Source: Gordonia sp. KTR9
GTDB taxonomy: Bacteria > Actinomycetota > Actinomycetes > Mycobacteriales > Mycobacteriaceae
Reading direction: 5' to 3'
Assembly (NCBI RefSeq): GCF_000143885.2
Contig: NC_018581.1
Span: 1,984,001-2,048,000, forward strand
Length of the DNA stretch: 64,000 nt
A model generated the notes under the pieces. The model saw only the letters and a list, made by a program, of their open reading frames with translations, searched no databases and had not been told where the DNA came from. Positions within the stretch are counted from its first letter, which is position 1. Every line of letters starts with the position of its first letter. Position numbers and translations under genes: made by a program. Shown here piece by piece: positions 1-7,815 of the stretch.

Positions 1-870
1 GGCGAACAGTTCGGGTGACGGGCGCTGCCCGCGCACCACGGCTTCGGCGCGTTCGGCCCGCCAGGGCTTGTGTGCGACGCCGCCGAGCGCGATCCGAGCG
101 TCGCCGATCACGTCGCCGTCCATCGTCACCTCGGCCCCGACGGACACCAGGGCGAACGCATAGGAGGCGCGGTCGCGGACCTTGCGGTAGGTCGACGACG
201 AGTCGGGCGGCGGAGGCGGCACGTCGACGGCCACGATGACGTCGTGTGGCTCGAGCACCGTGTCGCGTTCGGGGTGTTCGCCCGGCAGGCGGTAGAAGTC
301 CCGGATGTCCACCTCGCGCTCCCCGTCGGGACCCTGCACCACGACGCGCGCGTCGAGGACGGTGAGGGCCACCGCCATGTCCGACGGGTGGGTCGCCACG
401 CAGGCGTCCGACGCGCCCAGGACGGCGTGGTACCGCGTGTAACCGCCGATGGCCGAGCATCCCGAACCCGGCGTCCGCTTGTTGCAGGGTGTCGTGACGT
501 CCTGGAAGTACACGCACCGCGTGCGCTGCAGCAGATTGCCCGCGTTCGTCGCGAGATTGCGCAGTTGCGGAGATGCGCCCGAGAGCAGCGCGCGTGCCAA
601 CACGGGATAGCGACGTCGGACCAGGGGGTGGGCGGCGGTGTCGGCATTGCGGGCGGTGCCGCCCAGCCGCAGCGAGCCGTCCGGTCTCTCGGTGATGTCG
701 TCGAGTGGAAGGCGCGAGATGTCGAGCAGCGCAGTCGGATCGGCGATCCCTAGCTTCATGTGATCGACGAGGTTGGTGCCCCCGGCGATCAGTTTCGCGC
801 CGTCGTGGTCGCGCAGGAACTCCACGGCGCCGGCCACATCGGTCGCCCGGTCGTAGGTGAACGGGATCAT
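1..870 (-). CDS. FAD subunit of a YagTSR-type xanthine dehydrogenase family enzyme (partial)
   Basis: FAD-binding medium subunit of a molybdenum hydroxylase, which passes electrons between the 2Fe-2S subunit and the acceptor. The N-terminus reads MIPFTYDRATDVAGAVEFL and the FAD loop AGGTNLVDHMKLG follows at about residue 32. A later segment with several Cys (around CVYFQDVTTPCNKRTPGSGC) is typical of the YagS branch, which carries an extra Fe-S cluster. The start ATG at 870 overlaps the stop of the upstream 2Fe-2S gene (ATGA), so the two are translationally coupled. The C-terminus runs off the window edge at base 1; the large molybdopterin subunit is expected beyond it. The substrate (aldehyde or N-heterocycle) cannot be read from this fragment. 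Confidence 0.85.
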   Translation of the reverse strand, partial: MIPFTYDRATDVAGAVEFLRDHDGAKLIAGGTNLVDHMKLGIADPTALLDISRLPLDDITERPDGSLRLGGTARNADTAAHPLVRRRYPVLARALLSGASPQLRNLATNAGNLLQRTRCVYFQDVTTPCNKRTPGSGCSAIGGYTRYHAVLGASDACVATHPSDMAVALTVLDARVVVQGPDGEREVDIRDFYRLPGEHPERDTVLEPHDVIVAVDVPPPPPDSSSTYRKVRDRASYAFALVSVGAEVTMDGDVIGDARIALGGVAHKPWRAERAEAVVRGQRPSPELFA

Positions 871-1406
871 CGATCGACCACCTGTCGGATCGCGGCGAGG
901 ATGTTGGGGTAGGCAGCGCACCGGCAGAGGTTGCCGCTCATCCGTTCTCGGATCTCGTCGTCGGCCAGCCTGTCGGCGCCCTCGGTCGGCGGGCTCGCAT
1001 CCCCGGCGGACGGGTCGAGGTCCTCGGTGACGTGGCTCGGGTACCCCTGCTTCGCCTCGTCGAGCATGCCGATAGCCGAGCACAACTGACCGGGGGTGCA
1101 GTATCCGCACTGGAAGGCGTCTTCGTCGATGAACGCCTGCTGCATCTCGTGCAGGTCGTCGCCCTCACCCAGCCCCTCGGCGGTCACGATCTCACTGCCC
1201 TCGTAGGCCACCGCGAACGACAGGCAGCTGACGATCCGACGACCGTCGACCAGGACGGTGCAGGATCCGCACTGCCCGTGATCGCATCCCTTCTTCGGGG
1301 AGAAGATCCCGAGCCGGTCGCGCAGGCCGTCGAGCAGGGTCGTGCGCGTGTCCACGACGACGTCGTGATCGGCACCGTTCACGGACAGCGAGATTCTGGC
1401 TTCCAC
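867..1406 (-). CDS. 2Fe-2S subunit of a YagTSR-type xanthine dehydrogenase family enzyme
   Basis: Small electron-transfer subunit, 179 aa. It has the plant-type ferredoxin cluster motif (KGCDHGQCGSC) and the second [2Fe-2S] helical domain motifs FQCGYCTPGQLCSAIGML and GNLCRCAAYPNI. About 35 residues between these motifs form an insertion rich in Asp, Pro and Gly. I chose the GTG at 1406 because the longer open frame would run into the divergent NADH dehydrogenase gene and has no homologous N-terminus. It is first in the operon and overlaps the FAD subunit by 4 bp. The 76-bp gap to the divergent gene at 1483 must hold both promoters. Confidence 0.88.
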   Translation of the reverse strand: MEARISLSVNGADHDVVVDTRTTLLDGLRDRLGIFSPKKGCDHGQCGSCTVLVDGRRIVSCLSFAVAYEGSEIVTAEGLGEGDDLHEMQQAFIDEDAFQCGYCTPGQLCSAIGMLDEAKQGYPSHVTEDLDPSAGDASPPTEGADRLADDEIRERMSGNLCRCAAYPNILAAIRQVVDR

Positions 1407-1482
1407 ATCGCGGGGCGTACCCGACGGCCCGGGCGGTAAACACTCGCCGCAGATGCGTTGGATCTCTGGAAGAATCGGCGCA

Positions 1483-2793
1483 ATGGCCACCTCGAGACCC
1501 AGAGTTGTCGTCATCGGCGCCGGATTCGCGGGCATGCACTGCGTCCGTCGGCTCAAGAACGAGCCGGTGGATGTCACCATCGTCGACCGCGGAACGAGCC
1601 ACCTGTTCCAGCCACTGCTGTATCAGTGCGCCACCGGTCTGCTGTCGGAAGGCGCGATCTCCAGCCCGGTTCGTCATCTGACCCGCAGACACAAGAACCT
1701 CGACGTGGTACTCGGTGAGGCTTCGGGCATCGACGTCGACGCCCGCGAGCTGACCGTCGACCGCATCGACGGGTCGTCGTTCCACCTCTCGTACGACTAC
1801 CTCGTCGTCGCCGCCGGGATGCGCACCGCCTATCGCGGCAACGAGGACTTCGCCGCCCACGCGCCGGGGATGAAGACCCTCGACGACGCGCTGTCGATCC
1901 GGCGCAAGATCATGGCCGCGTTCGAGATGGCCGAGACGATCACCGACCCGGAGGAGCAGCGGTCCTGGCTCACCTTCGCGGTGGCGGGTGGCGGCCCCAC
2001 CGGGGTCGAGCTCGCGGGACAGATCCGGGAGGTCGCGACGCTCGCCCTCGAGCGGGAGTTCGACGCGATCGATCCGGCCCAGGCGCGGGTGCTGCTGCTC
2101 CACGGCGGTGATCGGGTACTGCCGTCGTTCTCCTCCAGACTCTCGGCCAGTGCCCAGCGCACCCTCGACGATCTCGGGGTCGAGACCCACCTCGGTGTGC
2201 ATGTGACCGGTGTGGGGGAGGACTTCGTCGAGACGACCCGCAAGGCCGACGGCAGCAAACAGACCTATCCCGCACGGACGACCCTGTGGACGACCGGTGT
2301 CGAGGCCGTCCCGTTCGCCACCACACTCGCCCAGGCGCTCGGTGTCGAACAGGACCGCGGGGGGCGGATACCGGTGGAGCCCGACCTGTCGGTCCCGGGC
2401 CACCCCGACGTCTTCGTCTGCGGTGACATGAGCTCCTACCGCGACCTCGCCGGGGTTGCCGAGGTGGCCATGCAGGGCGGCCGTCATGCCGGGTCCGTGA
2501 TCGCCGAAACCGTTGCGGGCCAGGCCGACCGGTCCCCGTTCAAATACCGCGATCTCGGCACGGCCGCCTACATCGCGCGCCGTCACGCGATCGTGCAGTC
2601 GGGGCCGCTCCAGTTGTCGGGGTTCCTCGGCTGGGTCGCGTGGGGCGTCATCCACATCGCCTTCCTGGCGGGTGTGCGCAACCGTATGGGCACCGTGATG
2701 ACCTGGGGTGCAACACTGCTCACCGACAGTCGGCGGGAGCGCGCGATCACCTACGGCGACCCGGAGACGGCGAGGCAGCCCTACGGGGGGTGA
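1483..2793 (+). CDS. ndh: Type II NADH dehydrogenase (NDH-2)
   Basis: Single-subunit, non-proton-pumping NADH:quinone oxidoreductase, 436 aa, bound to the inner membrane face. FAD dinucleotide fold GAGFAG at residues 12-17, second (NADH) fold GGGPTG at 169-174, and the FAD-closing motif VFVCGDM near residue 315. The C-terminal hydrophobic stretch (FLGWVAWGVIHIAFLAGV) is the membrane anchor seen in mycobacterial Ndh. The ATG at 1483 was preferred to the upstream in-frame ATG at 1453 because homology begins there. It could be a paralogue rather than the main respiratory Ndh. It is followed directly by a 36-bp tandem repeat. Confidence 0.88.
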   Translation: MATSRPRVVVIGAGFAGMHCVRRLKNEPVDVTIVDRGTSHLFQPLLYQCATGLLSEGAISSPVRHLTRRHKNLDVVLGEASGIDVDARELTVDRIDGSSFHLSYDYLVVAAGMRTAYRGNEDFAAHAPGMKTLDDALSIRRKIMAAFEMAETITDPEEQRSWLTFAVAGGGPTGVELAGQIREVATLALEREFDAIDPAQARVLLLHGGDRVLPSFSSRLSASAQRTLDDLGVETHLGVHVTGVGEDFVETTRKADGSKQTYPARTTLWTTGVEAVPFATTLAQALGVEQDRGGRIPVEPDLSVPGHPDVFVCGDMSSYRDLAGVAEVAMQGGRHAGSVIAETVAGQADRSPFKYRDLGTAAYIARRHAIVQSGPLQLSGFLGWVAWGVIHIAFLAGVRNRMGTVMTWGATLLTDSRRERAITYGDPETARQPYGG

Positions 2794-2794
2794 C

Positions 2795-2902
2795 CGGGTC
2801 GATTAGGCCCGCTCGCTTCGCTCCCGGCGCCGGGTTGATTCGGCCCGCTCGTTTCGCTCCCGGCGCCGGGTTGATTCGGCCCGCTCGCTTCGCTCCCGGC
2901 GC
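2795..2902. repeat. Three perfect-phase tandem copies of a 36-bp unit
   Basis: Units lie at 2795-2830, 2831-2866 and 2867-2902 and differ at only a few positions. Each contains GCTCGCTTCGCTCC or a one-base variant and ends into the palindrome CCCGGCGCCGGG. They lie between the stop of ndh and the KstR-like operator of the next gene. Three successive GC palindromes could act as a terminator array. The unit is a multiple of three, so no frame is interrupted, but no start site or database-like protein supports coding. Confidence 0.9.
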
Positions 2903-2963
2903 CGGGAGCAGCCCGAGTTGCCCTCGAACGCTTGTCCGTGACCCGCGCGCCTGGTATCCAGAG

Positions 2964-2977
2964 TAGAACACGTTCTA
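2964..2977. promoter_or_regulatory. KstR-type operator upstream of the nitronate monooxygenase-like gene
   Basis: TAGAACACGTTCTA fits the published KstR consensus TnnAACnnGTTnnA at every fixed position and is nearly palindromic. It sits 26-39 bp before the start codon at 3003, where bound repressor would block the promoter. KstR controls sterol catabolism in mycobacteria and rhodococci. Another TetR-family regulator with a similar site cannot be excluded. Confidence 0.7.
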
Positions 2978-3002
2978 ATTCTGACAGGGCGAGGAGTCCT
3001 CC

Positions 3003-4124
3003 ATGCACACTCCGATCTGCGACGAGCTCGGTGTCGAGTTCCCGATCTTCGCGTTCACCCACTGCCGCGACGTCGTGGTCGCGGTGAGCAAGGCCGGCGG
3101 GTTCGGCGTGCTCGGCGCGGTCGGCTTCACGCCCGAGGAACTCGAGGTCGAGCTGAACTGGATCGACGAGCACATCGGCGACCGCCCCTACGGCGTCGAC
3201 ATCGTCATCCCGAACAAGTACGAGGGCATGGACTCGAACATGTCGGGCGAAGACCTGGCCGCGATGCTGCAGTCGATGGTTCCCGCGGAGACCCTCGACT
3301 TCGGTCGCAAGCTCCTGCGTGACCACGGGGTGCCACTCAACGAGGACAGCGACAACTCCCTGCAGCTCCTCGGCTGGACCGAGGCCACCGCCACCCCGCA
3401 GGTCGAGATCGCGTTACAGCATCCCAAGGTCACCCTGATCGCGAACGCCCTCGGGACGCCTCCCGCGGACATGATCGAGAAGATCCAGTCCGCGGGCCGC
3501 AAGGTGGCCGCCCTGTGCGGATCGCCGAAGCAGGCGCGCAAGCACGCCGACGCGGGCGTCGACATCATCATCGCCCAGGGTGGCGAAGGTGGTGGTCACT
3601 GCGGCGAGGTGGGTTCCATCGTGCTGTGGCCGCAGGTGGTCAAAGAGGTTGCGCCGGTGCCGGTTCTGGCCGCCGGGGGCATCGGCAGCGGCGAACAGAT
3701 CGCGGCCGCGCTGGCCCTGGGTGCGCAAGGCGCCTGGACCGGATCGCAGTGGCTCATGGTCGAGGAGGCCGAGAACACCCCGGTCCAGCAGCAGACCTAC
3801 ATCGAGGCGTCGAGCCGGGACACCGTGCGGAGCCGGTCGTTCACCGGAAAGCCGTGCCGGATGCTGCGCAACGACTGGACCGAGGCCTGGGAGGACCCCA
3901 ACAATCCCGATCCGTTGGGGATGCCGCTGCAGTACATGGTGTCCGGCATGGCGGTGGCCGCGACCCACAAGTACCCCGACGAGAGCATCGACGTCGCCTT
4001 CAATCCCGTCGGGCAGGTGGTCGGTCAGTTCCGCAAGGTCGAGAAGACCTCCGCGGTGATCGAACGGTGGGTCACCGAGTACATCGACGCGACGAGCAGT
4101 CTGGACTCGTTCGCGAACGCTTAG
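3003..4124 (+). CDS. Nitronate monooxygenase / 2-nitropropane dioxygenase family FMN enzyme
   Basis: FMN-dependent TIM-barrel oxidoreductase, 373 aa. Family marks: AVSKAGGFGVLGAVGF near the N-terminus, AQGGEGGGHCGE around residues 190-200 and the phosphate-binding AAGGIGSGEQIAAALALGAQGAW segment in the second half. The start has a good ribosome site (GAGGAG). Annotated members oxidise alkyl nitronates, but in M. tuberculosis a relative (IpdC, Rv3553) acts in sterol ring C/D catabolism, and I recall Rv1533 as an even closer match to this N-terminus. The KstR-type operator upstream favours a role linked to steroid or fatty acid breakdown over nitronate detoxification. The exact reaction is not established from sequence. 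Confidence 0.8.
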   Translation: MHTPICDELGVEFPIFAFTHCRDVVVAVSKAGGFGVLGAVGFTPEELEVELNWIDEHIGDRPYGVDIVIPNKYEGMDSNMSGEDLAAMLQSMVPAETLDFGRKLLRDHGVPLNEDSDNSLQLLGWTEATATPQVEIALQHPKVTLIANALGTPPADMIEKIQSAGRKVAALCGSPKQARKHADAGVDIIIAQGGEGGGHCGEVGSIVLWPQVVKEVAPVPVLAAGGIGSGEQIAAALALGAQGAWTGSQWLMVEEAENTPVQQQTYIEASSRDTVRSRSFTGKPCRMLRNDWTEAWEDPNNPDPLGMPLQYMVSGMAVAATHKYPDESIDVAFNPVGQVVGQFRKVEKTSAVIERWVTEYIDATSSLDSFANA

Positions 4125-4133
4125 GGCGTCGAC

Positions 4134-4463
4134 TCACTCGGATAGCGCGCCGCCGGCGGCCCGCCAGCCGATGAGGCCGCCGCTCATGTTCGTGGCGTCG
4201 AAGCCGTTCTCCACGAGGAGGTTCGCCGCACCGGCGGATCTGATTCCGCCGGTGCAGAACGCGATGAGGAGCCTGTCCTCGGGTAGCTCGATGCAGCGCT
4301 CGGGCAGGACCTCGAGCGGCATGTGTACCGCTCCCGGGATGTGGACGCGGTTCCATTCGAAGTCGCGACGCACGTCCACGATCACCGCACCCTCGGCGAC
4401 GAGGCGCACGGCGTCGGAGGCGGGCACGGCGGGCGGGCGCCGGAGATAGTGACGGACCTTCAT
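4134..4463 (-). CDS. Single-domain rhodanese-like sulfurtransferase
   Basis: 109-aa cytosolic protein with one rhodanese domain. The active-site loop is C70-T-G-G-I-R, the persulfide-carrying cysteine loop of single-domain rhodaneses, and VDVRRDFEWNRVHIPGAVHMPL carries the CH2A-like motif. It follows the MarR gene on the same strand after 10 bp. The AAGG of its ribosome site lies inside a perfect inverted repeat (4465-4485), so its expression may be controlled apart from the MarR gene. MarR/ArsR-rhodanese pairs usually handle sulfane sulfur or redox stress; that role is inferred here. Confidence 0.88.
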   Translation of the reverse strand: MKVRHYLRRPPAVPASDAVRLVAEGAVIVDVRRDFEWNRVHIPGAVHMPLEVLPERCIELPEDRLLIAFCTGGIRSAGAANLLVENGFDATNMSGGLIGWRAAGGALSE

Positions 4464-4464
4464 A

Positions 4465-4485
4465 ACCTTCAGTCTAACTGAAGGT
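4465..4485. promoter_or_regulatory. Perfect 9-bp inverted repeat between MarR-type gene and rhodanese gene
   Basis: ACCTTCAGT - CTA - ACTGAAGGT, arms 4465-4473 and 4477-4485. The MarR stop codon falls across the spacer and the right-hand end (minus strand) abuts the rhodanese ATG at 4463, taking in its AAGG ribosome site. It can be a DNA operator for the neighbouring MarR protein or an RNA hairpin that hides the ribosome site. Confidence 0.75.
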
Positions 4486-4893
4486 ACGGGACACCGACTC
4501 GAAGTGTGCGGCGAGGGCCGCGGTGAGCTCGGGGTGGCGGGCGGTGAACTCGGCGTCGAGGCGGGTGACCCGCTCGGCGGCCTGTGCGAGAAGGTCCTCG
4601 CCGGCGGCGGTGATCCCCAGCGTCGATGCGGTGCCGGCGTGCGCGGTCCGGTCGTCGACGAGCCCGGCGTCGACGAATCCCGAGACCGCCGTGTGCGCGC
4701 TCTGCACCGTGATCCGAGAACGGCGCGCGAGCTCGCTGAACGAGATCCCCGGCGTGCCCCGGATGTGGCCCAGGAGACCGTACTTCCGCGGGGTGAGACC
4801 GAGCGGTTTCAGCGCCGTCGTCAGCTCGGCCTCCCAGACGCGGCCCACCGTGAGCAACATGACGGTGGGACTGAACGGCGGCGGCTCCGGCAT
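4474..4893 (-). CDS. MarR family transcriptional regulator
   Basis: 139 aa, with a MarR winged helix: RKYGLLGHI (helix before the HTH), SFSELARRSRITVQSAHTAV (HTH, about residues 51-70), then a wing and a C-terminal dimer helix. It lies 31 bp downstream of the FixL-like kinase gene on the same strand, so kinase, MarR and rhodanese may share one transcript. Gram-negative iac clusters are controlled by the MarR-type IacR, so this protein could serve the neighbouring iac-like genes. The palindrome at its 3' end points instead to control of the rhodanese gene. Confidence 0.85.
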   Translation of the reverse strand: MPEPPPFSPTVMLLTVGRVWEAELTTALKPLGLTPRKYGLLGHIRGTPGISFSELARRSRITVQSAHTAVSGFVDAGLVDDRTAHAGTASTLGITAAGEDLLAQAAERVTRLDAEFTARHPELTAALAAHFESVSRTFS

Positions 4894-4924
4894 GGTCGCA
4901 GGCTAACAGCCGTGCGGGGTCGGG

Positions 4925-6406
4925 TCAGGGCGCCGGCGCGAGCGGGAACGTCACGCGGACCGCGGTCCCGGACGGTTCGTTCGGCAGGTAACTGATCGTG
5001 CCGCCGTGCCGTTCCACGATGTGCTCGGAGATGATCAGCCCGATCCCCGAGCCGTCCTGTTTGGCGGAGAACGCACCCGACGCGAGCCGGTCGGCGGGTG
5101 CGCCCGTCATGCCGCGGCCCTGGTCGCGGATCCACACCGAGGCCTGTCCGTCGGCCTCGCCGGTCTGGATCGTCAGCTCTTTCACCTCGGTCGTCGGCCG
5201 CACGATCTCGTCGAGTGCGTTGACGCAGAGGTTGATGATGACCTGACCGATGAGCACGTTCTCGCCCTGGATCGGCAGGTCGCGGTCGAGGGTCTCGGCA
5301 TACACCCGGACCCCCTGCTCGGCCGCGCGCAATCGCACGAAGTACAAGCTCTCCTCGACGGTCTCGTTGAGGTCCATCAGGGTCGCCGTGCTCTCGATGC
5401 GTCGTACGTAGCGCTTCACGGACGCGACGATGTCGGCGGCGCGGTGCAGCTGTTTCTCGATCTGGTCGATCCCGTAGGCGAGGCTCCGTGCATCGACCGT
5501 CTCGGCGGACACGCGCGCCTTCAGGCCGGTGAGATAGTTGGTCGACGCCGCGAGCGGCTGACCGAGCTCATGGGCCAGGATCATCGCCATGTCGCCCATC
5601 GCGTGATAGCGGCTCAGGTACTGGAGATTGGCTTCCTGGTAGGCGTTGCGTCGCTCCCATTCGACCCGGTCGGTCACGTCGCGGACGGTCAGGACCCGCG
5701 ACCGGATGCCGTCATGGGCGACGATCTCGAGTTCGCCGGCCAGCCACACGGTGCTGCCGTCGTCCTTGATGATCTCCTGCTGGATCTCCACCGAACCCCC
5801 ACCGTCCGCCAGGCGTTCGACGACGGGGTCACTGGTCAGTCGGGGTTCGCATCGTCCGAGGTCTTCCAGATGGACCCCCGACAACTCCGCGGGGGTGCGA
5901 CCGAACAGCTTCGCGGCCAGCGGTGAGATGTCGTCGATGCAGTTGTCGTCGTCGAGCACGACGATGCCGGCCGAGGTGTGGGTCATGATGCGCTGCAACG
6001 ACTCCGACACCCACGTGAGTTCTTCCTGCAACTCGACCTCGTCGGAGATGTTGCGGAACTCGACCATCACGACCGGCCCGTCCTCGCAGCGCACGAGAGT
6101 CGCGCGCGCATCGGTGAGGAATTCGGTGCCGTCCTTCGCGCGGTACTTCCACTGTTTGCGGCTCGACCCGTGGACCACCGCCGACTGGAGCCACGCCACC
6201 CCGACCTCGCGGCGATACTGGCGTTCCTGCGCGCTCATGTGGTGCGCCTTGAGCGGCTTGAGCTCTTCGAGCGTGAAACCGAAGATGCGGCAGGCGGCCG
6301 GATTCGCCCACAGGATGTTCTTCGAACTCGCCTCGTGGATCAGGATCCCGGTACCGGTGTTGAGGATCATCTGCTCGAAGTCCCGACGAGCGGGGAACAT
6401 CGCCAT
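4925..6406 (-). CDS. FixL-type PAS sensor histidine kinase
   Basis: Cytosolic kinase of 493 aa without membrane segments. Two PAS domains (about 9-120 and 135-245) are followed by the dimerisation/phosphoacceptor helix with H279 in ILAHELGQPLAA, the FixL-like H-box, then N-box LCVNALDEI, G1 DQGRGM and G2 GSGIGLIISEH. I start at the ATG at 6406, just after AAGGTGAGG; longer in-frame extensions would overlap iacA. It is divergent from the iac-like operon, and a FixJ-type regulator lies inside that cluster, so the two are a likely cognate pair. The PAS domains probably sense the aromatic substrate, a product or redox state; no haem-binding motif was identified. Confidence 0.88.
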   Translation of the reverse strand: MAMFPARRDFEQMILNTGTGILIHEASSKNILWANPAACRIFGFTLEELKPLKAHHMSAQERQYRREVGVAWLQSAVVHGSSRKQWKYRAKDGTEFLTDARATLVRCEDGPVVMVEFRNISDEVELQEELTWVSESLQRIMTHTSAGIVVLDDDNCIDDISPLAAKLFGRTPAELSGVHLEDLGRCEPRLTSDPVVERLADGGGSVEIQQEIIKDDGSTVWLAGELEIVAHDGIRSRVLTVRDVTDRVEWERRNAYQEANLQYLSRYHAMGDMAMILAHELGQPLAASTNYLTGLKARVSAETVDARSLAYGIDQIEKQLHRAADIVASVKRYVRRIESTATLMDLNETVEESLYFVRLRAAEQGVRVYAETLDRDLPIQGENVLIGQVIINLCVNALDEIVRPTTEVKELTIQTGEADGQASVWIRDQGRGMTGAPADRLASGAFSAKQDGSGIGLIISEHIVERHGGTISYLPNEPSGTAVRVTFPLAPAP

Positions 6407-6471
6407 CACCTCACCTTCGTCGAGTTCGACCTTCGCCCCCGCCACGATGCCATGCAGGTGAGGACACGCAA

Positions 6472-6507
6472 GTAAGGAATTGCTTACCCGCGACGCGGGA
6501 AATCCCG
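6472..6507. promoter_or_regulatory. Two adjacent inverted repeats in the divergent kinase / iacA promoter region
   Basis: First repeat GTAAG-GAATTG-CTTAC at 6472-6487, second CGGGA-AA-TCCCG at 6496-6507. Both lie in the only divergent promoter region of the island (6407-6574). They are reasonable sites for the FixJ-type regulator or the MarR protein. A weak half-site-like match (AGTAAAGATTT) occurs near 14058 ahead of the transporter gene. Confidence 0.5.
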
Positions 6508-6574
6508 ATACCGCGCCGGGTCCCGCGTCCATAGTGTCGGACTCGAGATCGAGAGTCGATTCCGAACGGAGACA

Positions 6575-7750
6575 ATGATGACCGCGGAGAGCCTGACCGA
6601 ACGGGTGTGTGCCGAACCGGCGGGGGCGGCGCGTGATGCAGCCTTCGATCATGCGCTCGACGTGCTCCGGGATCGTCGGGACGAGTTCAACTCGCAGCGG
6701 TACGTCCCCGGTGACTACATCGCGTTGCTGAAGCGCGCCGGCATGTACCGGGCGTCGACGCCGGCGGTGTTCGGGGGTGAGCCGATGGCGCCGTCCGATT
6801 TCATGTCGCTCGTCGAGCGCATCTCCGCTGTCGACCCCGCCACCGGGTGGGTGTCCAGCTTCGGATCGTCGCTGGTGTACTTCGCCGCACTGCCCGCCGA
6901 GACGCAACGGAAGATCTACGCGCACGGACCCGACATCGCGTATGCGGGCGGACTGTTCCCGATGCAGGAGGCACAGAAGGTCGACGGGGGCTACCTGTGT
7001 ACCGGGGTCTGGCAATTCGCGAGCGGATGCCGCGGTGCCGACCTCATCGGCATCGGCCTGGCCGGCGGACCCGAGACCGGCGGCAAACCGCTGACGGCAC
7101 TGGTCGATCCGGCCGACGTGGAGATCGTCGAGAACTGGGATGTCGCCGGGATGAAGGCGACGGGTTCACACGCGGTCCGCGCCGATCGCGTGTTCGTGCC
7201 GGAGGAGATGACCTTCGTGCGGGGCGGCGCGCCCCAGATCGACGAACCGCTGACCCGCTACCCGGCGCTGGCGTACGCCGCCCAGGTGCTGGCGGTGGTG
7301 ACCCTCGGTGCGGCCCGGGGTGCACTCGACTATGCGATCGAGGTCGGTGCGGCGCGGACCTCGATCACCGGGGGAGCCAGCAAGGGAAACCGCCCGGCAT
7401 ACAAGAGCGGCCTCGCGGTCGCCGAGGCCGAATTACGTTCGGCGCGAGCGTTCTTCTACGACAGCACCGACCAGGTGTGGGCCAAGGCCGTCGCCGGAGC
7501 GCACATCTCGACCGACGATCAAGCGTTGCTGCGGCTGAGTGCCACACACGCGGCGCATGTCGGGCGCAGCGTGGTGCTGCAGGTCTTCGATCTCGCCGGG
7601 ACCGGCGCCATCTACGAGACCCATCCGCTCCAGCGGTACCTGCAGGACGCCCTCGTACCCGCGCAGCACGCCATGTTGCAGACCAACACCTACGAGGCCG
7701 CCGGTGCCCTGCTCCTCGGCCTCGAGGCCGGAATCCCCAGCTTTCCCTGA
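6575..7750 (+). CDS. iacA: IacA-like flavin-dependent monooxygenase (acyl-CoA dehydrogenase fold)
   Basis: 391-aa group D flavoprotein: an acyl-CoA dehydrogenase-like fold that uses reduced flavin to hydroxylate an aromatic ring. Seen: the N-terminal helical domain, DPATGWVSSFGSS, the middle beta-domain motif DVAGMKATGSHAV, and the C-terminal helical bundle ending EAGIPSFP. It lacks the acyl-CoA dehydrogenase catalytic base context and sits with a flavin reductase, so it is not a beta-oxidation enzyme. In Pseudomonas and Caballeronia iac clusters IacA makes the first attack on the indole-3-acetic acid ring with flavin from IacG. It is first gene of a six-gene plus-strand operon. The substrate assignment rests on cluster content. 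Confidence 0.78.
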   Translation: MMTAESLTERVCAEPAGAARDAAFDHALDVLRDRRDEFNSQRYVPGDYIALLKRAGMYRASTPAVFGGEPMAPSDFMSLVERISAVDPATGWVSSFGSSLVYFAALPAETQRKIYAHGPDIAYAGGLFPMQEAQKVDGGYLCTGVWQFASGCRGADLIGIGLAGGPETGGKPLTALVDPADVEIVENWDVAGMKATGSHAVRADRVFVPEEMTFVRGGAPQIDEPLTRYPALAYAAQVLAVVTLGAARGALDYAIEVGAARTSITGGASKGNRPAYKSGLAVAEAELRSARAFFYDSTDQVWAKAVAGAHISTDDQALLRLSATHAAHVGRSVVLQVFDLAGTGAIYETHPLQRYLQDALVPAQHAMLQTNTYEAAGALLLGLEAGIPSFP

Positions 7751-7815
7751 CACACCCGACATCAGCCCGGACATCACGACCGCCGACATCACCACCCGCA
7801 AGGAGTGCACCGCCC

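Noticed and set aside
1192..2655. A 487-aa minus-strand frame across ndh and the 2Fe-2S gene
   Set aside because: Overlaps two well-supported genes in wrong frames and has no family features.
6407..7015. N-terminal extension of the FixL-like kinase past 6406
   Set aside because: It would overlap the iacA-like gene and the divergent promoter; homology begins at the PAS domain after 6406, where a ribosome site is present.
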